From Mycobacterium avium subsp. avium (GTDB lineage: Bacteria; Actinomycetota; Actinomycetes; Mycobacteriales; Mycobacteriaceae), in assembly GCF_009741445.1 (NCBI RefSeq), contig NZ_CP046507.1, forward strand, positions 3,162,001 to 3,226,000: DNA of 64,000 nt, in the 5' to 3' direction. The translations under genes and the position numbers were made by a program. Shown here in pieces: positions 16,100 to 24,659 of the stretch; within the stretch, counting starts at the first letter, position 1; every line of letters begins with the position of its first letter. Under the pieces are notes generated by a model. That model was not told the origin of the DNA. It did not search any database and saw only the letters and a list, made by a program, of their open reading frames with translations.

Positions 16100-17692
16100 A
16101 TGGCCGGTGTCGGGCTGGGTCAGCTGCTGCTCGCGCTGGACGCGACCATGGTCAGCCTGGTCGACGCCCCGCGTGGGCTGGACCAACCGGTCGCGTCGGC
16201 GGCGCTGATCGACTCCGACGATGTGCGGCTCGGGCTGGCCGCGGCGGCGGGCTCCGCCGACGTGTTCTTCCTGCTGGGCGTCGGCGACGACGAGGCGCTG
16301 CGCTGGATCGACACCCAGGCCCGCGACCGGGTACCGGTGGCCGTCTTCGTCAAGGAGCCGTCCGACGCCCTGGTCGGCACGGCCGTCGCGGCGGGATCGG
16401 CGGTGGTGGCCGTCGATCCGCGGGCCCGCTGGGAACGGCTGTACCAGTTGGTCAATCACGTGCTGGAACATCACGGCGACCGCGCCGACGCGGCGGACGA
16501 CTCGGGCACCGACCTGTTCGGGTTGGCGCAGTCACTGGCCGAGCGCATCCACGGCATGGTCAGCATCGAAAACGCCCAATCCCAGGTGCTGGCCTATTCG
16601 GCCTCCAACGACGAGGCCGACGAGCTGCGCCGGCTGTCCATCCTGGGCCGGGCCGGCCCGCCCGAGCATCTCGAGTGGATCGGCCAGTGGGGCATCTTCG
16701 ACGCGCTGCGGTCGGGCACCCAGGTGGTGCGCGTCGCCGAGCGGCCGGAGCTGGGGCTGCGACCCCGGCTGGCGGTCGGCATCCACCAGCCCGACCCGGA
16801 TGCCCGGCGACCGCCGGTGTTCGCCGGGACCATCTGGGTGCAGCAGGGCGCGCAGCCGCTGGCCGACGACGCCGAACAGATACTGCGCGGCGCCGCGGTG
16901 CTGGCCGCCCGGATCATGGCGCGGCTGGCGGCCCGCCCGTCCACCCAGGCGCGGCGGCTGCAGCAGCTGCTCGGTGTGACCGACTCGGAAACCCTTGCGC
17001 CCGTGGACCTCACCGCGATCGCCGCCGAGCTCGGTCTGGCCGCGGACGGCTGCGCGGCCCTGGTCGGTTGGGCGGCGGCCGAGGGTGCGTCCCGCCACAC
17101 CCGCCTGACCGACGTGATCGCGCTGAGCGCCAGCGCTTTCCGGCACGACGCCCACGTCGCCGGTCACGGCTCGCGGACCTACGTACTGCTGCCCCAGCCG
17201 CCGAACCGGTCGGTCAGCTCGTGGGTGCGCGGCACCATCGCCGCGCTGCGCGCCGAGCTCGGGGTGCAGCTGCGGGCGGTCATCGCCGCGCCGGTCCCGG
17301 GCCTTTCCGGGGTCGCCGCGGCGCGCGCCGAGGTGGACCGCGTGCTGGACAGCGCTGAGCGCCATCCCCTTTCGTTCGGGCAGGTGACGTCGCTGGCCGA
17401 AGCGCGCACCACGGTCCTGCTCGACGAGATCGTCACCCTGGTCGGCCGCGACGAGCGGTTGGTCGATCCGCGGATCGTGGCGCTGCACGACCGGGAACCG
17501 GTGCTGGCCCAGACGCTGCGAACCTACCTGGACGCCTTCGGCGACATCGCCGCGGCCGCGCACGCGTTGCGCGTGCACCCCAATACGGTTCGCTACCGGG
17601 TGCGGCGGATCGAGAAGCTGCTGTCGGTGTCGCTGGCCGACCCCGAGGTGCGGCTGCTGTTCGCGCTGGCGTTGCGGGCTGCCGAACGCTGA
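16100..17692 (+). CDS. PucR-family transcriptional activator (PruC type) of proline catabolism
   Basis: A 530-residue protein with the PucR C-terminal helix-turn-helix: TYLDAFGDIAAAAHALRVHP followed by NTVRYRVRRIEKLL, about residues 470-515. The N-terminal 400 residues form the usual PucR sensory regions. It is divergent from rocA-putB, as Rv1186c is in M. tuberculosis. The homologous mycobacterial protein PruC is reported to activate the proline genes, so that role is inferred here by position and family. The start ATG has a -10 box just upstream and no ribosome-binding site, suggesting leaderless translation. Confidence 0.88.
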   Translation: MAGVGLGQLLLALDATMVSLVDAPRGLDQPVASAALIDSDDVRLGLAAAAGSADVFFLLGVGDDEALRWIDTQARDRVPVAVFVKEPSDALVGTAVAAGSAVVAVDPRARWERLYQLVNHVLEHHGDRADAADDSGTDLFGLAQSLAERIHGMVSIENAQSQVLAYSASNDEADELRRLSILGRAGPPEHLEWIGQWGIFDALRSGTQVVRVAERPELGLRPRLAVGIHQPDPDARRPPVFAGTIWVQQGAQPLADDAEQILRGAAVLAARIMARLAARPSTQARRLQQLLGVTDSETLAPVDLTAIAAELGLAADGCAALVGWAAAEGASRHTRLTDVIALSASAFRHDAHVAGHGSRTYVLLPQPPNRSVSSWVRGTIAALRAELGVQLRAVIAAPVPGLSGVAAARAEVDRVLDSAERHPLSFGQVTSLAEARTTVLLDEIVTLVGRDERLVDPRIVALHDREPVLAQTLRTYLDAFGDIAAAAHALRVHPNTVRYRVRRIEKLLSVSLADPEVRLLFALALRAAER

Positions 17693-17734
17693 CACAAACG
17701 CCCGATTCGCCGACGTGTCCGCCGGGGCGGATGC

Positions 17735-17932
17735 AAGAATGTCACCCGTAAGGTGATGACGATGCAGGAAGCCGGTGCGAATCCGGCGCGGTCCCGCCAC
17801 TGTCATCGGGGAGCGACCCTCAACGGCCACGGCTGACAAGCTGGAAGGCGAGGCGAGCGGCGATCCGAGAGCCAGGACACTCGCGTCATCGCGTCCTGCG
17901 ACCCGGGGCGGATGTACCCCGAGAGAGCTGTC
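17735..17932 (+). ncRNA. Cobalamin (adenosylcobalamin) riboswitch
   Basis: The conserved core is unmistakable: AGGAAGCCGGTGCGAATCCGG from 17767, then the B12 box GCGGTCCCGCCACTGT (17788-17803), and the later conserved GAGAGCCAGGACAC (17867-17880). A hairpin CGGGG-N8-CCCCG follows at about 17904-17921, just before a 39-codon upstream ORF and a PPE2-like gene. In M. tuberculosis a B12 riboswitch precedes PPE2 (with cobQ1-cobU) and another precedes metE. Here no cobalamin gene follows. Expected effect: B12 lowers expression of the PPE gene. Confidence 0.93.
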
Positions 17933-17938
17933 ACCGCC

Positions 17939-18058
17939 ATGTCCCGTCCGGCATGGGTGGCCGTCGTCGACGCTGCCACCGTTTCGGCGCCCCAACGGCG
18001 CGCCCGTTTCGTCCATACCCCCGCTGCGGCAAGGGTTTTGCGGGGGTGCGGTCGATGA
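17939..18058 (+). CDS. 39-codon upstream ORF coupled to the PPE2-like gene
   Basis: ATG at 17939 opens a frame, MSRPAWVAVVDAATVSAPQR and 19 further residues, that ends with TGA at 18056-18058. The stop overlaps the PPE start in an ATGA overlap. A purine-rich GAGAGAG lies about 11 bp upstream. The frame begins immediately after the riboswitch and runs through the hairpin that buries the PPE ribosome-binding site. It therefore looks like a translated leader that couples riboswitch state to PPE translation. The peptide itself has no recognisable domain. Confidence 0.6.
   Translation: MSRPAWVAVVDAATVSAPQRRARFVHTPAAARVLRGCGR
18017..18047 (+). promoter_or_regulatory. RBS-sequestering hairpin before the PPE2-like gene
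   Basis: ACCCCCGC (18017-18024) pairs perfectly with GCGGGGGT (18040-18047) across a 15-nt loop. The second arm contains the only ribosome-binding-like G-run, placed 8 nt before the ATG at 18055. There is no U-tract, so translational control is more likely than termination. Ribosomes on the upstream ORF would melt the stem. Confidence 0.55.
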
Positions 18059-19713
18059 CCGCCCCCATCTGGATGGCCTCACCCCCGGAGGTGCATTCGT
18101 CGCTGCTGAGCGCGGGGCCGGGGCCCGGGCCGTTGCTCGCCGCCGCGGCGGCGTGGAGCTCGCTGAGCGTGCAGTACGCCGAGTCGGCCGACGAGCTGGT
18201 CACGCTGCTGGGCGCCGTGCGGGCCGGCGACTGGGACGGCCCGACGGCCGGCGCCTACCTGGCCGCGCACGCCCCCTATCTGGCCTGGCTGGTGCGGGCG
18301 AGCACCGACAGCGCGGCCGTGGCCGCCCAGCAGGAAGTCGCCGCCGCCGCCTACACCGCGGCGCTGGCGGCCATGCCGACGCTGCCCGAGCTGGCCGCCA
18401 ACCACGCCGCACACGCCGTGTTGACCGCGACGAATTTCTTTGGCGTCAACACCATTCCGATCGCGGTGAACGAGGCCGACTATGCCCGGATGTGGGTCCA
18501 GGCGGCCACCGTGATGGGCACCTACCAGGACGTGGCGGCCGCCGCGCTGGCGGCCACGCCGCACACCGAACCGGCGCCGCGTGTGATGGCGGCCGCCGCG
18601 CCGGCGGCCACGGCCGCGCAGTCGTCGTCGTATCCGCCCGACACGCAGGACCAGTGGCTGGACTGGCTGGAGAAGACCGGGTTCGTCGACTTCTACAACC
18701 GCTACATCCAGCCGCTGATCGACCAGTTGATGAACAACCCGTTCTTCCAGTCGCTGTTCTCCGGCTTCGACCCGTGGCTGCCGTCGCTGGGCAATCCGCT
18801 GAGCTTCCTCAACCCGTTCAACATCGCGTTCGCCCTCGGCTACCCGATGGATTTCGGTTCGTACTTCGGCTATTTGGCGCAGATGTTCAGCTTCGTCGCG
18901 GCGGATCTGGCCGCCGCGTTCGCGTCGGGCAATCCCGCGACCATCGCGTGGACCCTGCTGTTCACCACCATCGAGGTGATCGGCACCGTCATCACCGACA
19001 CCATCGCGTTGATCAAGACGTTGCTCGAGCAGATGATCGTGCTGATCCCGGCGATTCTGCCGCTGCTGACCGTCTCGGTGGTCCCGTTGGTCGTGCCCAC
19101 CCTGGTGGGTGGTTTGGCGGGCTTGACGGGTTTGGCTGGGCTGCATGCTATTCCGGTGCCCCCGTTCGTCCCGGCGCCGACGCTCGTCCCGGTGGCGCTG
19201 GCACCGAGTCCGCCGCCCGCGCCGGCACCGGCCCCGTCCCCCGCGCCGGCGCCGGCCCCGACGTCCGCGGCGGCGCCCGCCGCGGCCGCACCCGGCGCGC
19301 CGCCGCCCACCCCGTCGGGGCCGCCGGTGGCCACCCTGCACAGCCTCGCCTACCTGGTCGGCGGCCTGACCGCGGACGCGCGGCGGGCCGCGAACGCCGG
19401 CGTCCGCAGACGCGAGGCGGCCGCGCCCGAAAACGTCGAGGCCCCCGCGGTGGCGCAGCCGGAGGAAGAGTCGACGCAGCGGCGCCGCCACCGGGCCGCG
19501 GCCAAACAGCTCGGCCGCGGCTACGAGTATCTGGATCCCGAGCCGTCGACGACCGCCTCGCAGCTGGGTGCGCCGACGCTGGGGTTCGCCGGAACCGCGG
19601 CCAACCGCGCGGCCGCCGCACCGGCGGGACTGAGCGCGCCGGTGCTCGACGAGTTCGCCGACGCCCCGCGCGCGCCGATGATGCCGGCCACCTGGGACGG
19701 ATCGAAACAGTAA
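18055..19713 (+). CDS. PPE-family protein, PPE2-like
   Basis: 552 residues. The PPE domain begins MTAPIWMASPPEVHSSLLSAGPG and covers about 180 residues, with the WxG-type segment and FFGVNTIPIAVNE. A hydrophobic middle (TLLFTTIEVIGTVITDTIAL, LIPAILPLLTVSVVPLVVP) and a Pro/Ala-rich linker follow. Near residue 475 comes QRRRHRAAAKQLGRGYEYLD. The overall layout and this tail match M. tuberculosis PPE2, whose basic motif was reported to act as a nuclear localisation signal in host cells. The start is the ATG overlapping the upstream ORF stop; an in-frame ATG 34 codons earlier would precede the canonical PPE N-terminus and was rejected. No PE partner is adjacent. Likely a type VII secretion substrate. 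Confidence 0.9.
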   Translation: MTAPIWMASPPEVHSSLLSAGPGPGPLLAAAAAWSSLSVQYAESADELVTLLGAVRAGDWDGPTAGAYLAAHAPYLAWLVRASTDSAAVAAQQEVAAAAYTAALAAMPTLPELAANHAAHAVLTATNFFGVNTIPIAVNEADYARMWVQAATVMGTYQDVAAAALAATPHTEPAPRVMAAAAPAATAAQSSSYPPDTQDQWLDWLEKTGFVDFYNRYIQPLIDQLMNNPFFQSLFSGFDPWLPSLGNPLSFLNPFNIAFALGYPMDFGSYFGYLAQMFSFVAADLAAAFASGNPATIAWTLLFTTIEVIGTVITDTIALIKTLLEQMIVLIPAILPLLTVSVVPLVVPTLVGGLAGLTGLAGLHAIPVPPFVPAPTLVPVALAPSPPPAPAPAPSPAPAPAPTSAAAPAAAAPGAPPPTPSGPPVATLHSLAYLVGGLTADARRAANAGVRRREAAAPENVEAPAVAQPEEESTQRRRHRAAAKQLGRGYEYLDPEPSTTASQLGAPTLGFAGTAANRAAAAPAGLSAPVLDEFADAPRAPMMPATWDGSKQ

Positions 19714-19808
19714 CGTGCACAACGCTATTGGCGTGCACCAGTCTAAGGTGTCCCGGTCCGCACGCCCGCCCCGCACGGCGGCGGGCCGGCGCGAAAACCC
19801 CGGAGCGG

Positions 19809-19814
19809 TAACCT
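19809..19814 (+). promoter_or_regulatory. -10 element for a leaderless FAAL transcript
   Basis: TAACCT lies 7 bp before the ATG at 19822, without an intervening ribosome-binding site. Further upstream, GTGCAC is repeated with 12 bp between copies (19715-19720 and 19733-19738). Since GTGCAC is its own complement, this also forms an inverted repeat that could be a terminator for the PPE gene or an operator. Confidence 0.4.
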
Positions 19815-19821
19815 AGCCCGC

Positions 19822-21561
19822 ATGCACGGTTCGTCGGTGGTGTCCCTGTTGCGGGAACGTGCCGGCCTGCAACCCGACGATGTGGCGTTCCGCTACACCG
19901 ATTACGAGCAGGACTGGGCGGGCGTCGCCGAGACGCTGACCTGGGCCCAGCTCTATCAGCGGACGTCGAACCTTGCCCGCGAGGTCGCGCGGCACGGCGA
20001 CACCGGCGACCGGGCGGTCATTCTCGCGCCCCAGGGCCTGTCCTACATCGTGGCGTTCCTGGCCGCGATCCAGGCCGGGCTGATCGCGGTTCCGCTGTCG
20101 GTGCCCCAGCCCGGTTCGCACGACGAACGCGTCAGCGCCGTGCTGGCCGACACCGGCCCCGCCGTGGTGCTGACCACCGCCGCGGCCGCCGCGACCGTCA
20201 CCGAATACCTGCGTCGGCCGGACACCGGGCCCGCCCCGGCCGTCGTCGAAATCGACTCGCTGGACCTGGATGAACCGAATTCGGCGAGCATCCGGATCAG
20301 CGGGGCCCCGGACATCGCCTACCTGCAGTACACCTCGGGCTCCACCCGCCTGCCGGCCGGCGTCATGGTCTCGCACCGCAACCTGCAGGTGAACTTCCAG
20401 CAGCTGATGGCCGCGTTCTTCCCCGACGTCGACGGGGTGGCCCCGCGCGATACGGTCTGCGTGTCGTGGCTGCCGTTCTACCACGACATGGGGCTGGTCC
20501 AGGGCGTCATCGCGCCGATCCTGGGCGGCTACCCCGCCGACCTCACCAGCCCGGTCGCGTTCCTGCAGCGCCCCGCGCGCTGGATCCAGGCGATGTCGCG
20601 GGCGGATCCGGTCTTCTCCGCGGCGCCCAACTTCGCCTTCGAGCTGGCCGTGCGCAAGACAACCGACGCCGACCTGGCCGGCGTCAACCTGGGCAACATC
20701 ATCAGCATCGTCAGCGGCGCCGAGCGCATCCACCCGGCAACGCTGCGTCGGTTCTGTAAACGCTTCGCGCCGTACAACTTTCGCGAGCACATGATGCAGC
20801 CCTCCTACGGCCTGGCCGAGGCGACGGTCTACGTCGCCAGCCGCGCCGAGGCCGGCGCACCCGAGGTCGTTCACTTCGAGCCGGAAAAGCTGTCGGCCGG
20901 CAGCGCGCAGCGGTGCCCGGCGCAGACCGGGTCGCCGCTGCTGAGCTACGGCGCGCCGACGTCGCCGACGGTGCGGATCGTCGACCCGGACACCAACACC
21001 GAACGCGCGGACGGAACGGTCGGGGAAATCTGGGTCAACGGCGAGAACGTGGCGCAGGGGTATTGGCGCAAACCGGAGGAAACCCGACGCACCTTCGGCG
21101 GCGTGCTGGTCAACCCGTCGCCGGGCACCCCGCGGCAGCCGTGGCTGCGCACCGGCGACCTCGGCTTCATCTCCGCCGGGGAGTTGTTCATCGTCGGCCG
21201 GATGAAAGATTTGCTGATCGTCTACGGCCGCAACCACTATCCCGAGGACATCGAGTCGACGGTGCAGGCCGTCACCGGCGGCCGGGTCGCGGCCATCTCG
21301 GTGCCGGCGGACGAGACCGAGAAATTGGTCACCATCATCGAGCTGAAGCGGCGCGGCGATTCCGACGAGGACGCGCGGCGCAAGCTTGACGCGGTCAAAA
21401 ACGAAGTCACCGCGGCGATCTCGATTGCGCACGGGCTCAACGTCGCGGATCTGGTGCCGGTGGCCCCGGGATCGATTCCCACCACGACCAGCGGCAAGAT
21501 CCGGCGGGCGGCCTGCGTCGAGCGCTACCTCCGGGGTGCCTTCATCCGGTTGGACGGCTGA
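19822..21561 (+). CDS. fadD21: Long-chain fatty-acyl-AMP ligase (FadD21 type)
   Basis: A 579-residue FAAL. It carries the P-loop [19 protein letters not shown] with the FAAL-typical Arg-x-Pro-Ala, then [40 protein letters not shown] and LRTGDLGF. The C-terminal part reads [20 protein letters not shown]. FAALs make acyl-adenylates and hand the chain to a PKS rather than to CoA. It lies next to the PucR regulator, as fadD21 lies next to Rv1186c in M. tuberculosis, so orthology is likely. The probable client is the Mas-like PKS at 27583-33945, about 6 kb away on the other strand. Confidence 0.87.
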   Translation: MHGSSVVSLLRERAGLQPDDVAFRYTDYEQDWAGVAETLTWAQLYQRTSNLAREVARHGDTGDRAVILAPQGLSYIVAFLAAIQAGLIAVPLSVPQPGSHDERVSAVLADTGPAVVLTTAAAAATVTEYLRRPDTGPAPAVVEIDSLDLDEPNSASIRISGAPDIAYLQYTSGSTRLPAGVMVSHRNLQVNFQQLMAAFFPDVDGVAPRDTVCVSWLPFYHDMGLVQGVIAPILGGYPADLTSPVAFLQRPARWIQAMSRADPVFSAAPNFAFELAVRKTTDADLAGVNLGNIISIVSGAERIHPATLRRFCKRFAPYNFREHMMQPSYGLAEATVYVASRAEAGAPEVVHFEPEKLSAGSAQRCPAQTGSPLLSYGAPTSPTVRIVDPDTNTERADGTVGEIWVNGENVAQGYWRKPEETRRTFGGVLVNPSPGTPRQPWLRTGDLGFISAGELFIVGRMKDLLIVYGRNHYPEDIESTVQAVTGGRVAAISVPADETEKLVTIIELKRRGDSDEDARRKLDAVKNEVTAAISIAHGLNVADLVPVAPGSIPTTTSGKIRRAACVERYLRGAFIRLDG

Positions 21562-21571
21562 GCGTCCGGCG

Positions 21572-21904
21572 CTACGCCGGCTCGGTCTCCTCCAGGAAAC
21601 GGCCCATCACGTCGGGGCCGGTGGAATGCATCGCGATCGACAGCTCCAACAGCCGGTCCTTGGCCTGCTTGGGCAGCAGCTCGATGGACCGGGTGGTGGA
21701 CGAGTCATACTTCGCCCCCGGAAACCGTTGCAGAACAATGTTTTTCTGCTCTTCGGTGGTGTGGATCTCCAGCAGCTTCATGCCCGCGAACGCCTCGTTG
21801 GCCAGCTCGGCCATCCCCGCGTTGGCCAGCGCCTCCAGCCTCTCCTCGTTGATCCAGACGTTGATCTTGATCGCCTTGCCGTTGTTGTCGTGGTCGCTGC
21901 TCAT
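21572..21904 (-). CDS. Hypothetical protein of a sulfate-activation operon
   Basis: 110 residues beginning MSSDHDNNGKAIKINVWINE, mixed alpha/beta and charged, with no Cys, signal peptide or membrane segment. The ATG overlaps the sat stop in an ATGA overlap, so it is the third coupled gene of a cysC-sat unit. I do not recognise the family. The tight coupling suggests a small accessory or regulatory subunit of ATP sulfurylase or APS kinase, but nothing in the sequence shows a function. Confidence 0.7.
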   Translation of the reverse strand: MSSDHDNNGKAIKINVWINEERLEALANAGMAELANEAFAGMKLLEIHTTEEQKNIVLQRFPGAKYDSSTTRSIELLPKQAKDRLLELSIAMHSTGPDVMGRFLEETEPA

Positions 21905-23159
21905 GAGCCCTCCAGCTGGTTGAGTGTGAAGACCGGAAGCCTGTTGGCCAGATACTCCTCGGTGACGAACGGCGAACCCTGACCGTGCTTGGCGGCGCAC
22001 TCCATCACGACCTCGAACACCTCGTGGCGCATCACCTTCTGCGTCGGCTTGACTTCGTCGGTCAGGATGCTGCGGATCAGGCTGCCGCTGAAGCTCTGCG
22101 CCTGCGCCTCGTGGCCGCACAGGGCCGAGTTGGTGACCTCCAAACACACCGGGCAGTACCAGTTTTCCCGCAGGAACACCGGCTTGATGCCCAGCTGGTT
22201 GCGGTATTGCTTGAGGATGTTCTGCGAGTCGTACGGATGGTAGAAGTCGCCAACGCCGGCGTGGTCGCGACCGAACATGTGGTGCGTGCAGCCCAGGTTC
22301 GTGCGCAGGATGGCGTGGAAGATCGCCTCGCGCGGCCCCGCATACCGCATGTCCCAGAGGGTGAACGACACCATGTGGACGTTCTCGCGGAATATCCGCT
22401 GGTTCGCAAGGCGTTCTGCGCCAACAGGATTGCCTCGTCGATGTAGTCGCCGACGCGCTTTTGGCCGATGATCGCGTTCACCAGCACGCCGGTGTCGAGG
22501 CTGTCGACGGGCTGGTCCTCGTTGGCGGCCAGCCAGGCCTGCTTCATCAACGCCTCGTGGCCGGTGTGCGGAACGTTGCGGGTCTGATGGGCGACGACCC
22601 GGTGCCAGTGCTTGGCCGCCAACGCGTCCTGGTGCTGCCTGGGGGTGAGCCAGAAGCTCTTGAACGGCTCGTTGAAGACCGGTTCGTTGATCAGGGTGAT
22701 GTCGCCGCCGATGAAGCGATTGTGGTAGCCCAACGTTTTCTTGACGCCCGGGTGCCTGGCGTCGGTTGTGCCGTAGGTCTTTTCGGCCATCCGCTCCAGG
22801 TCGTACTCGTAGATTTCGGTGACGTCCAGGATGGCCATGGGCACCCCGAGATAGTCGAGAACGACGCTGGCGCCCTCCTTGACGTCGCGTTCGGCGATGT
22901 CGTCGGCCGACATGTCGAAGACGATCGGAATGCTCCACAACGTCGAGTCCGGCAGCGCGAACTCGTCCAGGGTCGCGTCGACCTCGCGCCGGCCCATGAA
23001 CCCGGTCAGCGGGGTGAAGAAGCCGTAGGACAGGCTGATGACCTCGTGCGCGGTGGCTTTCGAGATCGGCACCCGCGGCAGGCCCTCGATGCGGGCCGCC
23101 GCGTTCTCGGTCGACACCCGCTCCACCAGCGGCTTGCCGTTGTGGCCGGTGTAGTTCAT
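21901..23159 (-). pseudogene. sat: Sulfate adenylyltransferase (ATP sulfurylase, Sat) with a frameshift
   Basis: Two frames together encode one PUA/nucleotidyltransferase ATP sulfurylase of about 419 residues. From the ATG at 23159 the first part runs through SYGFFTPLTGFMGRREVD, ending the homologous stretch at about DEAILLAQNALR. The rest is in the next frame from QRIFRENVHMVSFTLWDMRYAGPREA through GCTHHMFGRDHAGVGDFYHP and CPVCLEV. The switch falls at 22403-22406. Restoring one A in the coding run (CGAACC to CGAAACC) would join the parts as ALRNQRIFREN. Sat makes APS from ATP and sulfate. Either a recent single-base deletion or a sequencing error explains it. The start is in an ATGA overlap with cysC. 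Confidence 0.85.
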
Positions 23160-23848
23160 GCGGTCACCTCGTCGCGTCCCCGGGTGTGCGCAAGACCGTC
23201 GGTGGCGATCACGCCGACCCGCTCCAGGTGGGCGATCACCTCCTCGGCCAGGGTCTCGGCGTCCTTGGCGGCGCCGTCGAGCCGCAATTCGGGCCGCGGC
23301 GGGGCCTCGTAGGGGTCGTCGATCCCGGTGAATCCCTTGATCTCACCGGCCCGCGCCTTCTTGTAAAGCCCTTTGGGATCCCGCTTTTCGCAGATCTCGA
23401 TCGGGGTGTCGATGAAGATCTCCTGGAAATCGCCGTCGTCGAGGGTGGCCCGAATCGCGTCCCGGTCGCGGACGTAGGGGCTGATGAAGGCCGTCAGCGC
23501 GATGATGCCGGCCTCGCAGAACAACTTCGCCACCGCGCCGATCCGGCGGATGTTCTCCTCGCGGTCCTGGGCAGAGAATCCCAGTCCGAACCGCTGGGCG
23601 AACTCGGGTCCGTGCCGCTCCTCGAGCAGATCCGGGCCGGCGTTGAGCCCGTAGCGGACGTTGTCGCCGTCCAGCAGGTAGCTGCGGATGCCCCGCTCGT
23701 AGAGCTTCTGCTCGACCACGTTGGCGACCGTGCTCTTGCCGCTGCCGCTGAGCCCGGTGAACCAGATGACGCAGCCCTTGTGGCCGTTGAGTTGCTCGCG
23801 TTCGCCGCGGCTGATCTTGTGTTCGTGCCAGGTGATGTTGTTCGACAT
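23156..23848 (-). CDS. cysC: Adenylylsulfate (APS) kinase
   Basis: A 230-residue stand-alone APS kinase, phosphorylating APS to PAPS. The P-loop is GLSGSGKST near residue 32, followed by [32 protein letters not shown] and the lid region [29 protein letters not shown]. Starting at ATG 23848 places AGGAG 7 bp upstream; the frame is open further but without a binding site. It leads the cysC-sat-hypothetical operon, each joint an ATGA overlap. Mycobacteria normally carry APS kinase as the CysNC fusion, so a separate kinase plus archaeal/bacterial-type Sat is an accessory PAPS supply. No sulfotransferase is encoded in the window. Confidence 0.93.
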   Translation of the reverse strand: MSNNITWHEHKISRGEREQLNGHKGCVIWFTGLSGSGKSTVANVVEQKLYERGIRSYLLDGDNVRYGLNAGPDLLEERHGPEFAQRFGLGFSAQDREENIRRIGAVAKLFCEAGIIALTAFISPYVRDRDAIRATLDDGDFQEIFIDTPIEICEKRDPKGLYKKARAGEIKGFTGIDDPYEAPPRPELRLDGAAKDAETLAEEVIAHLERVGVIATDGLAHTRGRDEVTA

Positions 23849-24659
23849 TTCCGACTCCTGTATTCCCAGACGGCAGCGAAACCCCAACGGCCGCTTACCA
23901 CCTGTACGTCACCGGATGCCGCGCCCGCTCCGGGTGGAGCCTGGCCTGCCGGCACCGGCGCGCGGCGCGGCGCGGCAACCTCGCCGCACCGGTCACACGC
24001 TTCACCATATTGTCTAGCAATCAAACCGGGTAAGAACCAGCCCACAAGTAAAGATGGCCGATTTACGGGTGTTTTATTCCGCGGGCCGGCAGCGCTCCGG
24101 CAGCCCCGAACTCGGGCTCGCCAGCAAACACGTTCCCGTCGGTGGTGGCGAACGGCGCCGGCCACACCGGCCGCCCGTTGTTCGCTGCGGTTCACAGCCG
24201 TCCGGCCGGGGCTTTGCCGATCGGCCGGCGCCGATCGGGGCCTTTAGCACAATCACGGCCGGGTGCGGGCACTTCGGCAGCGCCGTGGGTGTTTGGATCG
24301 CCGGCGGCGTTAGCTGTTAATCTTCTGTACATCCGCGGTTCAGGGGTTGTCGGGCGGGCGCCGGTGGGTTTGACTCAGGCGGAGCGCAACGGTGCCGTCG
24401 CGTCCGCTGCGGTGCGCTGACGGCCCGGCGCGCAGGGGTGGGACTCGTCGTCGCTGCGCGCGGCGATCGATCGGCGGCTCTCGGGTGAAGCGAGTCGGCA
24501 GCCGCCCGGCAAACGCGCGGCAGGCGATGTGATGCGGGAGGACATCAACCACCGAAGCCATTGACTCGGTTGCCGGTGCCGGCCAGGCGCGGCCCGGACA
24601 CGCCGCAGTGAATCGCTCGCGGCGGGTGCGGCAATCGCTCGACCAAGAGGGGAACACGC
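23849..24659. other. 811-bp intergenic region between cysC and a PPE gene
   Basis: No convincing gene. It separates divergent units and probably holds both promoters. AT-richer patches are at about 24000-24065 and at 24310-24330, where TAATCT (24318-24323) could be a -10 box on the plus strand. The 3' part, 24420-24650, is GC-rich and would be a long 5' leader for the PPE gene. Short open frames here (for example 24142-24420) lack ribosome-binding sites and domain-like sequence. Confidence 0.5.

Noticed and set aside
17953..18054. In-frame upstream start for the PPE2-like gene
   Set aside because: It would put 34 Arg/Pro-rich residues before the canonical PPE N-terminus MTAPIWMASPPE; the ATGA overlap supports the start at 18055.
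24142..24420. 92-codon open frame in the cysC-PPE gap
   Set aside because: No ribosome-binding site, domain or signal peptide; composition is like the surrounding non-coding DNA.
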